From Enterococcus mundtii (lineage in GTDB: Bacteria; Bacillota; Bacilli; Lactobacillales; Enterococcaceae), in assembly GCF_002947535.1 (NCBI RefSeq), contig NZ_PUAP01000041.1, forward strand, positions 1 to 64,000: DNA of 64,000 nucleotides, in the 5' to 3' direction. Of the stretch, positions 30,531 to 38,744 are shown piece by piece; position 1 is the stretch's first letter, and each line of letters opens with the position of its first letter. The notes under the pieces were generated by a model. That model searched no databases. It was given only the letters and a program-made list of their open reading frames with translations, and was not told the DNA's origin. The position numbers were made by a program, and so were the translations under genes.

Positions 30531-32799
30531 ACAATTTGGCGAACAAGTTCGTAATTACTTGATTTTACCAGCAATGTCTTCGATCACTTTATGTTTCGTT
30601 TATTATCAGGAGCATGATCTGCCTCGCTTGATCGTTGCTGGTCTTTTTCTTCTTATTCTATTCAAACAAAAGCAAGCGGTGATCTATCTTAGTTGTTTTT
30701 GTAGTTTGACTGTCTGGTTTGCTTGTCTTCGTTCCGAAGTTCCCCCGATCGATCAGACAAGAACAACTGAAGAGTTTCTATTGATGACCGATACGATTCA
30801 ACGTAATGGTGACTGGTTGACTGTAACAGCGCAACGAATCCCCACGAAACAAAAAATCCAGTTAAGTTATCAAGCCAAAACAAAAAAGGAAGCACAACTA
30901 TGGGAGGAGTTTCGTGGGCATCCGATCGAACTTCGAGTAACTGGTAGTTATCAGACACCCGAAACTTTACGCAATCGTTATGCATTTGATACGGTCAATC
31001 ATCTGAAAGGGGCACGAATCAGTGGTCAGTTCCATGGAAATGATTTTCAAGTCCTTCCTTATAAAAGGGGAGGGCTGACTCTATTTCGTGACCTTCGGGG
31101 GAAAGCAATCAATTATGTAAAAAAACGCTATCCTAAAAAAATAGGGATGTATATGAATGCGTTACTTTTCGGTTTTCGTGATGCTGCTTTTCGCGAATCT
31201 GAAACAATTTTTAAAGCAACTGGATTACTGCATCTATTCGCAGTTTCAGGCATGCATGTCCACTTTTATTTGGGCTTTTTATATTATCTTTTTCGAAGAA
31301 GTGGTTGTCTGTTGTCTATCACTATCATTCCGCTGACGTTACTTACAGGTATTTATATCCTACTAGCTGGCGGCTCATTTTCTGTTGTTAGAGCAGGCGG
31401 TTTGTTTATTTTGAAGCTCGTACTCAAATTGGCATCAATCAAACTATCTACGCTTGATTGTTTTTCTTTGAATCTATGGTTGCTTTTATTGTTCGATCCT
31501 TTGATCCTGCTTCAAACAGGTGGGCAATTAAGTATATGGCTGAGTTTATTATTTATGACACTTCCTCATTCATCCAAAGGTTGGATATCTCATTTATTCT
31601 ATATATTCCAAATAAGTGTGATCCTATTACCTTTAAGTACTTGGTATTTCTATGAATGGTCGTTTTTAGGTGGCTTATTCACGACACTTAGCATTCCCTT
31701 ATTCCAATACATCCTTCTTCCAGGGATGGTTATTCTCTTTTTAACAGGCAGTATCCTTCCGCAGTCCTTATTAGAAATCATCGAATCTTGTTTGTTTTTC
31801 TTTGAAGACTTCCTCTCTTATTTTGATTTTTCCATACTGGCCATCGGGCAACCCGCTTTTTATTTCGTCTTATTGAGTATTGTCGTTCTCTTATTGTTTT
31901 TTGAAAGCGTAACGATTTCTCCATGGGAAAAAATCATGTATTCATCACCAATCATTGTCAGCTTTTTCTTGATACCATTACTTGATGCCTCGACCACAAT
32001 CACGTTTATCGATGTTGGACAAGGCGATAGCATTCTACTAAAAAGTCCGCTGAAACAAGAAGTGGTCTTGGTTGATACCGGTGGAAGATTACGTTTTGAA
32101 ACAGAAGCGTGGCAGCAACGTATTACTCGTCCATATGCAGAAAATAATATCGTTCCATATTTAAAAGGACAAGGGATCACCACGATCACAAAATTATTTC
32201 TCACACATAATGACACTGATCATATCGGCGAATTAGAAACACTATCATCACATTTCACCATTGAAAAGATATATATTGGTTGGGGAGCTGCCACAGAGCC
32301 AAAGTTTCGCGAACGATTGGTAAAACTTAGGAAGCAGGGCATAAAAATCATAGAAGTCAAACGAGGCGATCGAATATCTGCCTACTTTGACTTGTACGTC
32401 TTGATGCCGAATAAAGAAGGACAAGGTAAAAATGAAGATTCATTGGTTCTTTGGTTGACGTATAAGAAGCAGAAATTTCTATTACTGGGTGATTTGGACC
32501 AAGAAGGGGAACTCGACATGATGAATGCTTATCCAACATTAACGGCGGATGTCGTGAAACTAGGACATCATGGAAGTCGTAGTTCGAGTCACCCTACGTT
32601 TTTAGCTGCTTTGCAACCAAAGATCAGTATCTTATCTAACGGGCTAAACAATCGCTATGGCCATCCACATCCTGAAGTCCTAGACACGTTGGAAAGCTTA
32701 GAAATTGCTGTTTATCGAACAGATAAAAATGGAGCGATCACTTTTTATTGGCATCCTATCTGGGCAAAAAATGGCCGACTTCAGAAAATGATAGACTAG
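30523..32799 (+). CDS. comEC: ComEC, DNA-uptake channel with metallo-beta-lactamase domain
   Basis: A polytopic membrane channel that moves single-stranded DNA into the cell. The order is an N-terminal DUF4131 region, a Competence domain with many hydrophobic helices (LLHLFAVSGMHVHFYLG), and a C-terminal metallo-beta-lactamase domain carrying THNDTDHIG and KLGHHGSRSSS. The start is uncertain: TTG 30523 has AGGAGA close upstream (short spacing), while TTG 30490 lacks a site. Length of about 758 aa is normal. No frameshift is seen, so the uptake channel seems intact. Confidence 0.92.
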   Translation: MIKQFGEQVRNYLILPAMSSITLCFVYYQEHDLPRLIVAGLFLLILFKQKQAVIYLSCFCSLTVWFACLRSEVPPIDQTRTTEEFLLMTDTIQRNGDWLTVTAQRIPTKQKIQLSYQAKTKKEAQLWEEFRGHPIELRVTGSYQTPETLRNRYAFDTVNHLKGARISGQFHGNDFQVLPYKRGGLTLFRDLRGKAINYVKKRYPKKIGMYMNALLFGFRDAAFRESETIFKATGLLHLFAVSGMHVHFYLGFLYYLFRRSGCLLSITIIPLTLLTGIYILLAGGSFSVVRAGGLFILKLVLKLASIKLSTLDCFSLNLWLLLLFDPLILLQTGGQLSIWLSLLFMTLPHSSKGWISHLFYIFQISVILLPLSTWYFYEWSFLGGLFTTLSIPLFQYILLPGMVILFLTGSILPQSLLEIIESCLFFFEDFLSYFDFSILAIGQPAFYFVLLSIVVLLLFFESVTISPWEKIMYSSPIIVSFFLIPLLDASTTITFIDVGQGDSILLKSPLKQEVVLVDTGGRLRFETEAWQQRITRPYAENNIVPYLKGQGITTITKLFLTHNDTDHIGELETLSSHFTIEKIYIGWGAATEPKFRERLVKLRKQGIKIIEVKRGDRISAYFDLYVLMPNKEGQGKNEDSLVLWLTYKKQKFLLLGDLDQEGELDMMNAYPTLTADVVKLGHHGSRSSSHPTFLAALQPKISILSNGLNNRYGHPHPEVLDTLESLEIAVYRTDKNGAITFYWHPIWAKNGRLQKMID

Positions 32800-32847
32800 T
32801 AATTTTTGTTTTCTCGTGATAGGATAAATTGGAAAGTGGTGAGAGAT

Positions 32848-33882
32848 GTGAGTATCCAAGTTGAACTACAAAAAATACGTAAAGATAAGCTCGCACCTTG
32901 TTATCTCGTTTTAGGGACAGAGAAGTTTTTACAAGACCAAGTGCGTACAGAAATCCTCAAAAAAATACAAATATCAGGAGAAGATGATCTCAATTTTCTA
33001 AAATTTGATATGACCCAAGCAACGATCGATGACGTCATTGCAGAAGCAGAAACCTTACCGTTTTTCGGTGATCAACGTGTGGTTTTTGTCGAGAACCCTT
33101 ATTTTTTGACGGGTGAAAAAAGCAGCAACAGTATCGAACAAAATACGGATCTTTTAGTAGACTATTTAAAAGAACCGCTTGAATCAACCGTACTCGTTTT
33201 TTTTGCGCCTTACGAAAAACTAGATGAACGCAAAAAAGTTACTAAACAATTGAAGAAAACAGCGGTATCGATCAATGTTCAACAGTTGAATGAAAAAGAA
33301 GTGCGACAATATTTATTGAATACATTAGAAAATACACCGCTCACTCTAGATCGTAAAGCAATCGATCTCTTTTTACGGTTGACTGATTTAGACTTATCAA
33401 AAATGATGGCAGAATTAGATAAATTGATATTGTATGGGCAGAATCAATCAGCCATCTCTGCGAGAGAAATTGAGCAATTAGTACCTAAGACATTAGAACA
33501 CAATATCTTTGACATGACACAATACATGCTTTCTGGAGATACAGAGCACACCTTGCGATTATTTGAAGATTTAGTCACACAAGGGGAGGAGATCATCAAG
33601 ATCAATGCGATTTTACTTTCCCAATTACGATTGTATCTTCAAACGAAGTTTCTAGTCAAAATCGGGTATCAACAAGCAAACATTGCAGAAACCTTGAAAA
33701 TCCATCCATATCGCGTGAAATTGGCGATGCAAGAAGTTAGGAAATTTGACGAACAAACACTGATCCAATTGTTCGACCAATTAGTCGAGATGGACTATCA
33801 AGTGAAAAGTGGGCAAATCGAAAAGAAATTGAGTTTTCAATTATTCGTTTTTCAGGCAGCTGAAAGACTCAAAAACAAGTAA
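32848..33882 (+). CDS. holA: DNA polymerase III subunit delta
   Basis: The clamp-loader subunit that opens the beta sliding clamp. The N-terminal region has PCYLVLGTEKFLQDQ and the AEAETLPFFGDQRVVFVENP segment, followed by the AAA+ lid and collar. GTG 32848, behind GGTGAGAG, gives 344 aa, close to the family length. The longer frame from 32806 adds residues with no ribosome site. Confidence 0.93.
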   Translation: MSIQVELQKIRKDKLAPCYLVLGTEKFLQDQVRTEILKKIQISGEDDLNFLKFDMTQATIDDVIAEAETLPFFGDQRVVFVENPYFLTGEKSSNSIEQNTDLLVDYLKEPLESTVLVFFAPYEKLDERKKVTKQLKKTAVSINVQQLNEKEVRQYLLNTLENTPLTLDRKAIDLFLRLTDLDLSKMMAELDKLILYGQNQSAISAREIEQLVPKTLEHNIFDMTQYMLSGDTEHTLRLFEDLVTQGEEIIKINAILLSQLRLYLQTKFLVKIGYQQANIAETLKIHPYRVKLAMQEVRKFDEQTLIQLFDQLVEMDYQVKSGQIEKKLSFQLFVFQAAERLKNK

Positions 33883-33896
33883 AGACAATCGCAACA

Positions 33897-33953
33897 AAAA
33901 ACACACAGTTTTGTCGGTGATCAGAAGGATCAGCGAAGAACTGTGTGTTTGTG
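33897..33953 (+). terminator. Terminator of holA
   Basis: AACACACAGTT pairs with AACTGTGTGTT, with inner GTGATC/GATCAG pairing, followed by a short T-containing tail. Confidence 0.75.
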
Positions 33954-33966
33954 TATAGAAAAGCAA

Positions 33967-33992
33967 ATAAAAAAACCGGCCGTGGCCGATTT
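33967..33992 (-). terminator. Terminator of rpsT
   Basis: Read on the minus strand, ATCGGCCACGGCCGGT forms a GC-rich stem followed by TTTTTTATTT, starting 3 bp after the rpsT stop. Confidence 0.85.
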
Positions 33993-33994
33993 CC

Positions 33995-34249
33995 TTATTT
34001 AGCGATTTTTTTGCTTAAACGAGATTTGTCGCGGCTTGCTTTGTTTTTGTGGATAAGACCTTTAGTTTCAGCCATATCGATCGCTTTAACAGCGTCTTTA
34101 TATAACGCATCTACGTTGTCAGCACCTGAAGCTACAGCATCTTCAAATTTTTTGATTGCAGTACGCATAGCACTAGTTTGAGATGAATTTTTTACATTCG
34201 CGTTTTCGCTTGTGCGAACACGTTTGATTGCAGATTCAATGTTTGGCAT
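33995..34249 (-). CDS. rpsT: 30S ribosomal protein S20
   Basis: S20 binds the 5' domain of 16S rRNA early in assembly. The 84-residue basic protein starts [18 protein letters not shown] and ends [12 protein letters not shown] at 34249 is preceded on the minus strand by GGAGGTGAAACAA. It is convergent with holA, as in many Firmicutes. Confidence 0.97.
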   Translation of the reverse strand: MPNIESAIKRVRTSENANVKNSSQTSAMRTAIKKFEDAVASGADNVDALYKDAVKAIDMAETKGLIHKNKASRDKSRLSKKIAK

Positions 34250-34309
34250 TTGTTTCACCTCCGATAAGTAAAGTTCTTACGCGAGTTACCGCATAATTCA
34301 ACATTCATT

Positions 34310-34338
34310 ATTATACCTAATGCGAGCGCGCATTGCAA
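34310..34338 (-). promoter_or_regulatory. Promoter of rpsT
   Basis: Minus strand: TTGCAA (34338-34333), a 17-bp spacer, then TATAAT (34315-34310). It gives a leader of about 55 nt. Confidence 0.75.
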
Positions 34339-34409
34339 TATCAACATGACAAGTTTTTTTCCTTAACACGTAATAAATATCAGAGATAGTAGATTTGTTA
34401 GAAGAAAAA

Positions 34410-34508
34410 GAGAAAAGAAAAAGCGCTGTTGTGGGAGACAACGAGCGCTTAACCAAACGTGGTTTAATTTATCTTGGTAAATAAATAATTGAATGGGATG
34501 TTTGGTAC
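34410..34508 (-). ncRNA. Candidate small RNA, about 95 nt
   Basis: On the minus strand TTGCAA (34542-34537), a 16-bp spacer and TATACT (34520-34515) form a good promoter. About 60 nt later comes a hairpin of 12 pairs with one bulge (34450-34421, AAGCGCT...AGCGCTT with GGGAG on the plus strand), then a T-rich tail. A smaller hairpin (TTAACCA/TGGTTTAA on the plus strand, about 34449-34467) precedes it. There is no start codon with a ribosome site between promoter and terminator. rpsT has its own promoter further on, so this looks like an independent transcript. An attenuated rpsT leader is the alternative. Confidence 0.5.
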
Positions 34509-34641
34509 TGGAATAGTATATAACAAAGTCAACCGTTTGCAAAGTTTTTTTTGAAAAGGGATACGATTGCTTCAAATCAATGAATCATAACGTTAACATA
34601 GATTAGTTATTTTATAACTAATGAAAATCCATGAAAATGAG

Positions 34642-34941
34642 TTATTCAGGTGTTCCGATGATTTTGATGTATTCATCGATGTTTTTGATCATCATGCGTT
34701 TGATGACTAATTGATTTCGGCGATTCCATTTCCCGCTAACTTCCAATACATATTTGTTTAAAGGTAAGCGTAAAACATATTTTGCCAAGTAGCGATCTTT
34801 GATCAGACAATTGATCATTCGATCTTCAAGTTGGAGATTCAAACCAGTCAACATCATTGGTTGTTCTTGTAAAACATAGGTATCAATCAAAAGACCTTCA
34901 AAAGTTTCCACGAGCGTCTTCCTTTCTTCTAAATCAAACAT
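34642..34941 (-). CDS. Hypothetical protein, 99 aa
   Basis: I do not recognise a named family. The protein (MFDLEERKTLVETFEGLLI...) has a mixed alpha/beta pattern, no signal or membrane segment, and a basic middle (SGKWNRRNQLVIKRMMIKN). It has a well-formed promoter at 34991-35019. A 12-codon frame (34969-34934) overlaps its start and leaves little room for a ribosome site. It lies upstream of the candidate small RNA and rpsT. Confidence 0.65.
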   Translation of the reverse strand: MFDLEERKTLVETFEGLLIDTYVLQEQPMMLTGLNLQLEDRMINCLIKDRYLAKYVLRLPLNKYVLEVSGKWNRRNQLVIKRMMIKNIDEYIKIIGTPE

Positions 34942-34990
34942 TTCGCACTTCTTTTAAAATTTCCTGCATAAAAGAGGTGGACTCACACCT

Positions 34991-35019
34991 AGTATAACAA
35001 AAAAGAAGCACCAAGCCAA
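34991..35019 (-). promoter_or_regulatory. Promoter of the 99-aa gene
   Basis: Minus strand: TTGGCT (35019-35014), 17-bp spacer, TATACT (34996-34991). Confidence 0.65.
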
Positions 35020-35026
35020 AAAAAAG

Positions 35027-35072
35027 CCGAAAGAACTTGAATAATACCACGATTCTTCAAGTTTTCCAGCTG
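35027..35072 (-). terminator. Terminator of the 41-aa membrane protein gene
   Basis: On the minus strand AACTTGAA pairs with TTCAAGTT, followed by CTTTCGGC and a run of eight T that also overlaps the next promoter. Confidence 0.55.
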
Positions 35073-35107
35073 TTTTTTATAGAGATTTGAAAAAATAGTT
35101 ACGTATA

Positions 35108-35233
35108 TTAAAAATTGGCATCAAAGACATTTTGGATCAAATCTGGAAATAGTAAGTAGGTCAACCCAATAATCAATAGAACAGCCAATAAAAACCATCC
35201 AACAGTCCCAAAGAAATATTTTAGTTTTTGCAT
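35108..35233 (-). CDS. Small single-pass membrane protein, 41 aa
   Basis: This short frame is easily overlooked. Its sequence begins MQKLKYFFGTVGWFLLAVLL and continues with a hydrophobic stretch to about residue 28, then a short polar tail (PDLIQNVFDANF). ATG 35233 is preceded on the minus strand by GAGGTGATC and by an extended -10 (TGGTATACT, 35260-35253). It is followed by a hairpin. A membrane helix with a good ribosome site, promoter and terminator supports a real gene. Function unknown. Confidence 0.65.
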   Translation of the reverse strand: MQKLKYFFGTVGWFLLAVLLIIGLTYLLFPDLIQNVFDANF

Positions 35234-35303
35234 ATGCGATCACCTCAAAACTAGTATACCACGAACAAAAAAATTATCCTTTTCTCAACCACTAGATGCA
35301 TCA

Positions 35304-35759
35304 TTATTTATTAAACGAAAACAATTGGAGAATGCAATAGGCGATTCCAGAAGCAATCACAGGTCCTGCTGCAATCCCTTTTAAAAAGACAACACCTAAG
35401 ATCGTTCCAAAAACTAAAGCCACAGTGATCTGAGGATCTGTCGCAATCAAGCCAACACCTTTAGACGACAATACAGCAACTAAGCCACCACAGAAGATCG
35501 CTACCCAACCCATAGGTGATTTGAACGCATCAAGCAAATCTTTTAGACCAATGTCACCTGTAGCTATAGGCACTAAGATCGCCGCAGTAATGATCGTCAC
35601 ACCAATATTGATCCCTTTGCCTTGGAGCCATGTCAAAAAATCTTTTGATGCAGGAATAAACTTAACAAGTAAAATAAAACCAGTCGCTAACATCAGACTT
35701 TGATTTTTAGCAAGGACGGCAACCAGCATGATCAACCCAAGAAATAACCAACTTTCCAT
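35304..35759 (-). CDS. DUF441 (UPF0756) family membrane protein
   Basis: A polytopic membrane protein of 151 aa with four to five hydrophobic helices and the family's Gly-rich segments (GKGINIGVTIITAAILVP, and GWVAIFCGGLVAVLSSKG). ATG 35759 is preceded on the minus strand by GAGGTTTTTTG. The function of the family is not known. Confidence 0.85.
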   Translation of the reverse strand: MESWLFLGLIMLVAVLAKNQSLMLATGFILLVKFIPASKDFLTWLQGKGINIGVTIITAAILVPIATGDIGLKDLLDAFKSPMGWVAIFCGGLVAVLSSKGVGLIATDPQITVALVFGTILGVVFLKGIAAGPVIASGIAYCILQLFSFNK

Positions 35760-36191
35760 CAAAAAACCTCACTTTCTAATTATTCATCATACCATTTTTT
35801 CAATACGATGCAAAAGAGCCTCCAACGAAATATTTTTAGAACACGGAAAAAAATACTATTCAAATAAATAGGTCAGAATACAAAAATGAGAAAAATACCT
35901 ACGTTGATGATGTCAAAACATGTTTTTATGAGGTAAAGAATAGAGTGTCTGATTTATCCTGTATACTTGATGTGAAAAAAGTAACAGATCAACAATATAT
36001 AAAAGTGAAAGAGTGAATGTTTGTGAGAGTCAGCTGAAATGGCGTAATTACATAAGAGGGAATGAAAAAAAAGGATAAGATTATGTGGCAGGTCATTCCA
36101 TACATTGCTTGATCAATTAAACATACATAAAAACTGTGACATACTGCTGTCGACAAAACAATGATAGACATAATAAAAAAGGAGGTCATTT
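35760..36191. other. Intergenic region before the toxin/immunity array
   Basis: About 430 bp, AT-rich. A TGTATACT extended -10-like site is near 35959-35967. A 16-codon frame (about 36062-36112, MKKKDKIMWQVIPYIA) follows AGAGGGA and may be a remnant of a small gene. The segment upstream of unit 1 differs from the spacer found between later units. Confidence 0.4.
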
Positions 36192-36617
36192 ATGAAGCGA
36201 AAGCCGATCAAGAAGCGCCAAATCGTACTGATCATCACTGGCATATGCCTTTTATGGATTGGAGGAACAATGTATATGGACCATTTGAAGTTAGAAGAAG
36301 AAATGATCAAAGTTGTGAATAGTGAAGAAGCAAAAAATGTTTTGGAAACAGGGCTAAAAAACATAGATCCTAATGCGTTGACATCAGAAGGAGTAATAAA
36401 AAATTATAAAATTGATTATGAAAATATCAAGAGAAATCCAATGGGTGGGATTAGTGTACCCCTAATTATTAATGATAATGATAAGCTACTTATTTCCAAC
36501 CTCCTAAGTCGCAATTTGGCAAATGGCAAGCTAGGTGAGCTAAAAATTGGTAGCTCAGATACTACCTATGAACTACATGAATTATTGAAAAAAGGAGTGG
36601 AAGATAGTGAAGAATAG
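36192..36617 (+). CDS. DUF1310-like membrane-anchored protein, array copy 1 (candidate immunity)
   Basis: A short basic N-terminus and one membrane helix (QIVLIITGICLLWIGGTMYM, residues 10-29) are followed by an extracytoplasmic domain of about 110 residues. The landmarks EEMIKVVNSEEAK, LKNIDPNALTSEGVI and IKRNPMGGI resemble the DUF1310 family of Lactobacillales. The C-terminal 35 residues differ from the other copies. It overlaps the next fragment by 11 bp. By position and topology it could protect the membrane side from a secreted lipase; this is inference. Confidence 0.78.
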   Translation: MKRKPIKKRQIVLIITGICLLWIGGTMYMDHLKLEEEMIKVVNSEEAKNVLETGLKNIDPNALTSEGVIKNYKIDYENIKRNPMGGISVPLIINDNDKLLISNLLSRNLANGKLGELKIGSSDTTYELHELLKKGVEDSEE

Positions 36618-36834
36618 TGAAGAAGAAAAGGTTGAAATAGCCAAGCAACAATACGAAGCTTTACATCTAAAAGGAGAAATCTTTATAAATACTAATAAAG
36701 AGTTCATCGGTTACGTCTCCCACATCAACAGCAAAATCACCGGCGAACAATCCTTTATAGACAGAATATGTGTACATAGAAATAAGTATAGCCTGAAAAA
36801 AACTCTTAAAAGAAGAGATAATATAAAAACATAA
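36607..36834 (+). pseudogene. Toxin 5' fragment 1
   Basis: GTG 36607 opens a frame whose first 50 residues match the N-terminus of the lipase at 38725 (IGYVSHINSKITGEQSFI). Homology stops at TCCTTTAT (36751-36758). The last 23 codons are read from intergenic spacer DNA (DRICVHRNKYSLKK...). It lacks the GHSLG serine motif, so it cannot be an active lipase. Confidence 0.8.
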
Positions 36835-36852
36835 AGAAAAAGGAGGTCATTT

Positions 36853-37281
36853 ATGAAGCGAAAACCGATTAATAAGCGCCAAATCGTACTGATCATCACT
36901 GGCATATGCCTTTTATGGATTGGAGGAACAATGTATATGGACCATTTGAAGTTAGAAGAAGAAATGATCAAAGTTGTGAATAGTGAAGAAGCAAAAAATG
37001 TTTTGGAAACAGGGCTAAAAAACATAGATCCTAATGCGTTGACATCAGAAGGAGTAATAAAAAATTATAAAATTGATTATGAAAATATCAAGAGAAATCC
37101 AATGGGTGGGATTAGTGTACCTCTAATTATAAATGATAATGATAAGTTACTTGTTTTTAATCTACTAGATCGAAATCAGATAAATGGGGAGCTAAGTAAG
37201 CTAAAAAATGATATTGTGCGTACTACTTCTGACCTATATGAATTACTAAAAGAAGGAGGGGAAGATAGTGAAGAATACTGA
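36853..37281 (+). CDS. DUF1310-like membrane-anchored protein, array copy 2 (candidate immunity)
   Basis: This copy is nearly identical to copy 1 through residue 100 (to NDNDKLL), then diverges (VFNLLDRNQINGELSKLK...). It has the same membrane helix, EEAKNVLETGL and NPMGG landmarks. GTG-started fragment 2 overlaps its end by 14 bp. Divergence confined to the C-terminus suggests that this part sets partner specificity. Confidence 0.78.
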   Translation: MKRKPINKRQIVLIITGICLLWIGGTMYMDHLKLEEEMIKVVNSEEAKNVLETGLKNIDPNALTSEGVIKNYKIDYENIKRNPMGGISVPLIINDNDKLLVFNLLDRNQINGELSKLKNDIVRTTSDLYELLKEGGEDSEEY

Positions 37282-37495
37282 AAAAGAAAAGGTTGGAATA
37301 GCCAAGCAACAATATGAAACTTTGCGCTTAAAAGAGCCTTTCTTTAAAAATGAGGATAAAGAGTTCATCGGCTACGTCTCCCACATCAACAGCAAAATCA
37401 CCGGCGAACAATCCTTTATAGACAGAATATGTGTACATAGAAATAAGTATAGCCTGAAAAAAACTCTTAAAAGAAGAGATAATATAAAAACATAA
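37268..37495 (+). pseudogene. Toxin 5' fragment 2
   Basis: Structure is as in fragment 1: about 50 toxin-like residues with a variable first half (MKNTEKEKVGIAKQQYETLRLKE...), then spacer-encoded tail identical to that of fragment 1. The homology break is again at TCCTTTAT (37412-37419). Confidence 0.8.
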
Positions 37496-37513
37496 AGAAA
37501 AAGGAGGTCATTT

Positions 37514-37927
37514 ATGAAGCGAAAACCGATTAATAAGCGCCAAATCGTACTGATCATCACTGGCATATGCTTCTTATGGATTGGAGGAACAATGTATATG
37601 GACCATTTGAAGTTAGAAGAAGAAATGAATAAGGTAGTCAAAAGTGAAGAAGCAAAAGAAATTTTTGAGGAAACTTTAAAAACATTTGACCAAAAAGCAT
37701 TTACTGAGGAAGCTGAGATCAAGCTGTATGAAATAGAAGAATCTTCTATAAGGCGAAATCCAATGGGCGGGATAAATGTAACTATCCATGTAAACGGTAG
37801 TGAAGAACTATACATCAATTTCACGTTAACTAAAAAAAATGATGTATTAAAAAATGGTGCATTTAGTTACGCTTCGGAATTATTAAATTTTAATGAAGGG
37901 GTGTTGTTGAATGAATATAGCAATTAG
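37514..37927 (+). CDS. DUF1310-like membrane-anchored protein, array copy 3 (divergent)
   Basis: The first 43 residues match the other copies, then the sequence is the most diverged of the four (EEAKEIFEETLKTFDQKAFTEEAEIK), while keeping RRNPMGGINV. At 137 aa it is slightly shorter. It overlaps fragment 3 by 17 bp, with ATG 37911 behind GAAGGGG. Confidence 0.78.
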   Translation: MKRKPINKRQIVLIITGICFLWIGGTMYMDHLKLEEEMNKVVKSEEAKEIFEETLKTFDQKAFTEEAEIKLYEIEESSIRRNPMGGINVTIHVNGSEELYINFTLTKKNDVLKNGAFSYASELLNFNEGVLLNEYSN

Positions 37928-38195
37928 TGATGAATTTCAAGTTGAGCTTGCGAAAAAACAATACGATAATTTAAAGTTAACAAATTCCACTGCCTTAAAT
38001 AAAGATAAAATGATTATCGGCTACGTCTCCCACATCAACAGTAAAATTACCGGCGAACAATCCTTTATCATCATCGACAACTATGTTCCCTTATCAGCAC
38101 CTCTCAGCGAAGGGGAAAGCGTAAAAGAAGTCACGGTTTTATATCGTGGTTCGTCGTTTGATTCTTCATTAGATGCTGAATTGGGTTGGCGGTAA
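37911..38195 (+). pseudogene. Toxin 5' fragment 3 (longer)
   Basis: This fragment continues past the point where fragments 1 and 2 break and keeps about 90 toxin residues (to SSFDSSLDAELGWR). Similarity to the lipase gene ends near 38192, where the frame meets TAA. It still lacks the GHSLG motif. Its 3' spacer carries the intact CTCCTTTATAGAC sequence that explains the other junctions. Confidence 0.8.
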
Positions 38196-38324
38196 TCAAT
38201 CTTTTGAAAAATGATTTTTGTCTCCTTTATAGACAGAATATGTGTACATAGAATAAGTATAGCCTGAAAAAAACTCTTAAAAAAAGAGATAACATAAAAA
38301 TATTAAAGAAAAAGGAGGTCATTT

Positions 38325-38744
38325 ATGAAGCGAAAACCGATCAAAAAGCGCCAAATATTGTTGATCATCACTGGTATATGCCTATTATGGATTGGAGGAA
38401 CAATGTATATGGACCATTTGAAGTTAGAAGAAGAAATGGTCAAAGTTGTAAATAGTGAAGAAGCAAAAATCGTTTTGGAAACAGGGCTAAAAAACATAGA
38501 TCCAAATGCGTTAACATCTGAAGGAGTCATACAAAGTTATCAAATTGATTATGAAAGTATCAAGAGAAATCCAATGGGGGGTATTGATATAGATCTAATC
38601 ATTAATGAAAATAATAGGTTGATTGTTTTTAATAACTTAGACCGCTATCGAATAAATGGGGAATTGGAAAACAGCGGTGGAGGTTGGTCTCGTGAACTTG
38701 ATAAATTATTAAAAGAAAGGATGGATGATGATGAATTATACTGA
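38325..38744 (+). CDS. DUF1310-like membrane-anchored protein, array copy 4, cognate to the full toxin
   Basis: It has the same architecture as copies 1 and 2 (membrane helix 10-29, EEAKIVLETGLKNIDPN, IKRNPMGGIDIDLI). Its C-terminus is unique (RYRINGELENSGGGWSREL). It overlaps the start of the full-length lipase gene by up to 20 bp. If the array encodes immunity, this copy is the expected partner of the lipase. Confidence 0.8.
   Translation: MKRKPIKKRQILLIITGICLLWIGGTMYMDHLKLEEEMVKVVNSEEAKIVLETGLKNIDPNALTSEGVIQSYQIDYESIKRNPMGGIDIDLIINENNRLIVFNNLDRYRINGELENSGGGWSRELDKLLKERMDDDELY

Larger units (their letters stand above)
36174..38744 (+). repeat. Tandem array of DUF1310-like gene plus toxin 5' fragment
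   Basis: Four units begin with the same AAAAAGGAGGTCATTTATGA at 36192, 36853, 37514 and 38325 (ATG positions). Units 1 and 2 are exactly 661 bp long, unit 3 is 811 bp, and unit 4 runs into the full-length lipase gene. Spacers between units are near identical (about 36751-36850, 37412-37511 and 38223-38322). Confidence 0.92.

Noticed and set aside
34363-34575. Minus-strand 70-codon frame across the candidate small RNA
   Set aside because: Its start lies upstream of the predicted promoter and it has no ribosome site; the hairpin and T-run explain the sequence better.
36062-36112. Sixteen-codon frame MKKKDKIMWQVIPYIA before the array
   Set aside because: Too short to support; may be a remnant of a gene.
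36607-37495. Toxin fragments as frameshifted full toxins
   Set aside because: After the junction the DNA matches intergenic spacer, with no toxin sequence left in any frame, so they are true truncations.
36192-38744. Regular 661-bp repeats resembling a large direct-repeat or CRISPR-like array
   Set aside because: Each unit is protein coding with its own ribosome site; there are no short repeats with unique spacers.
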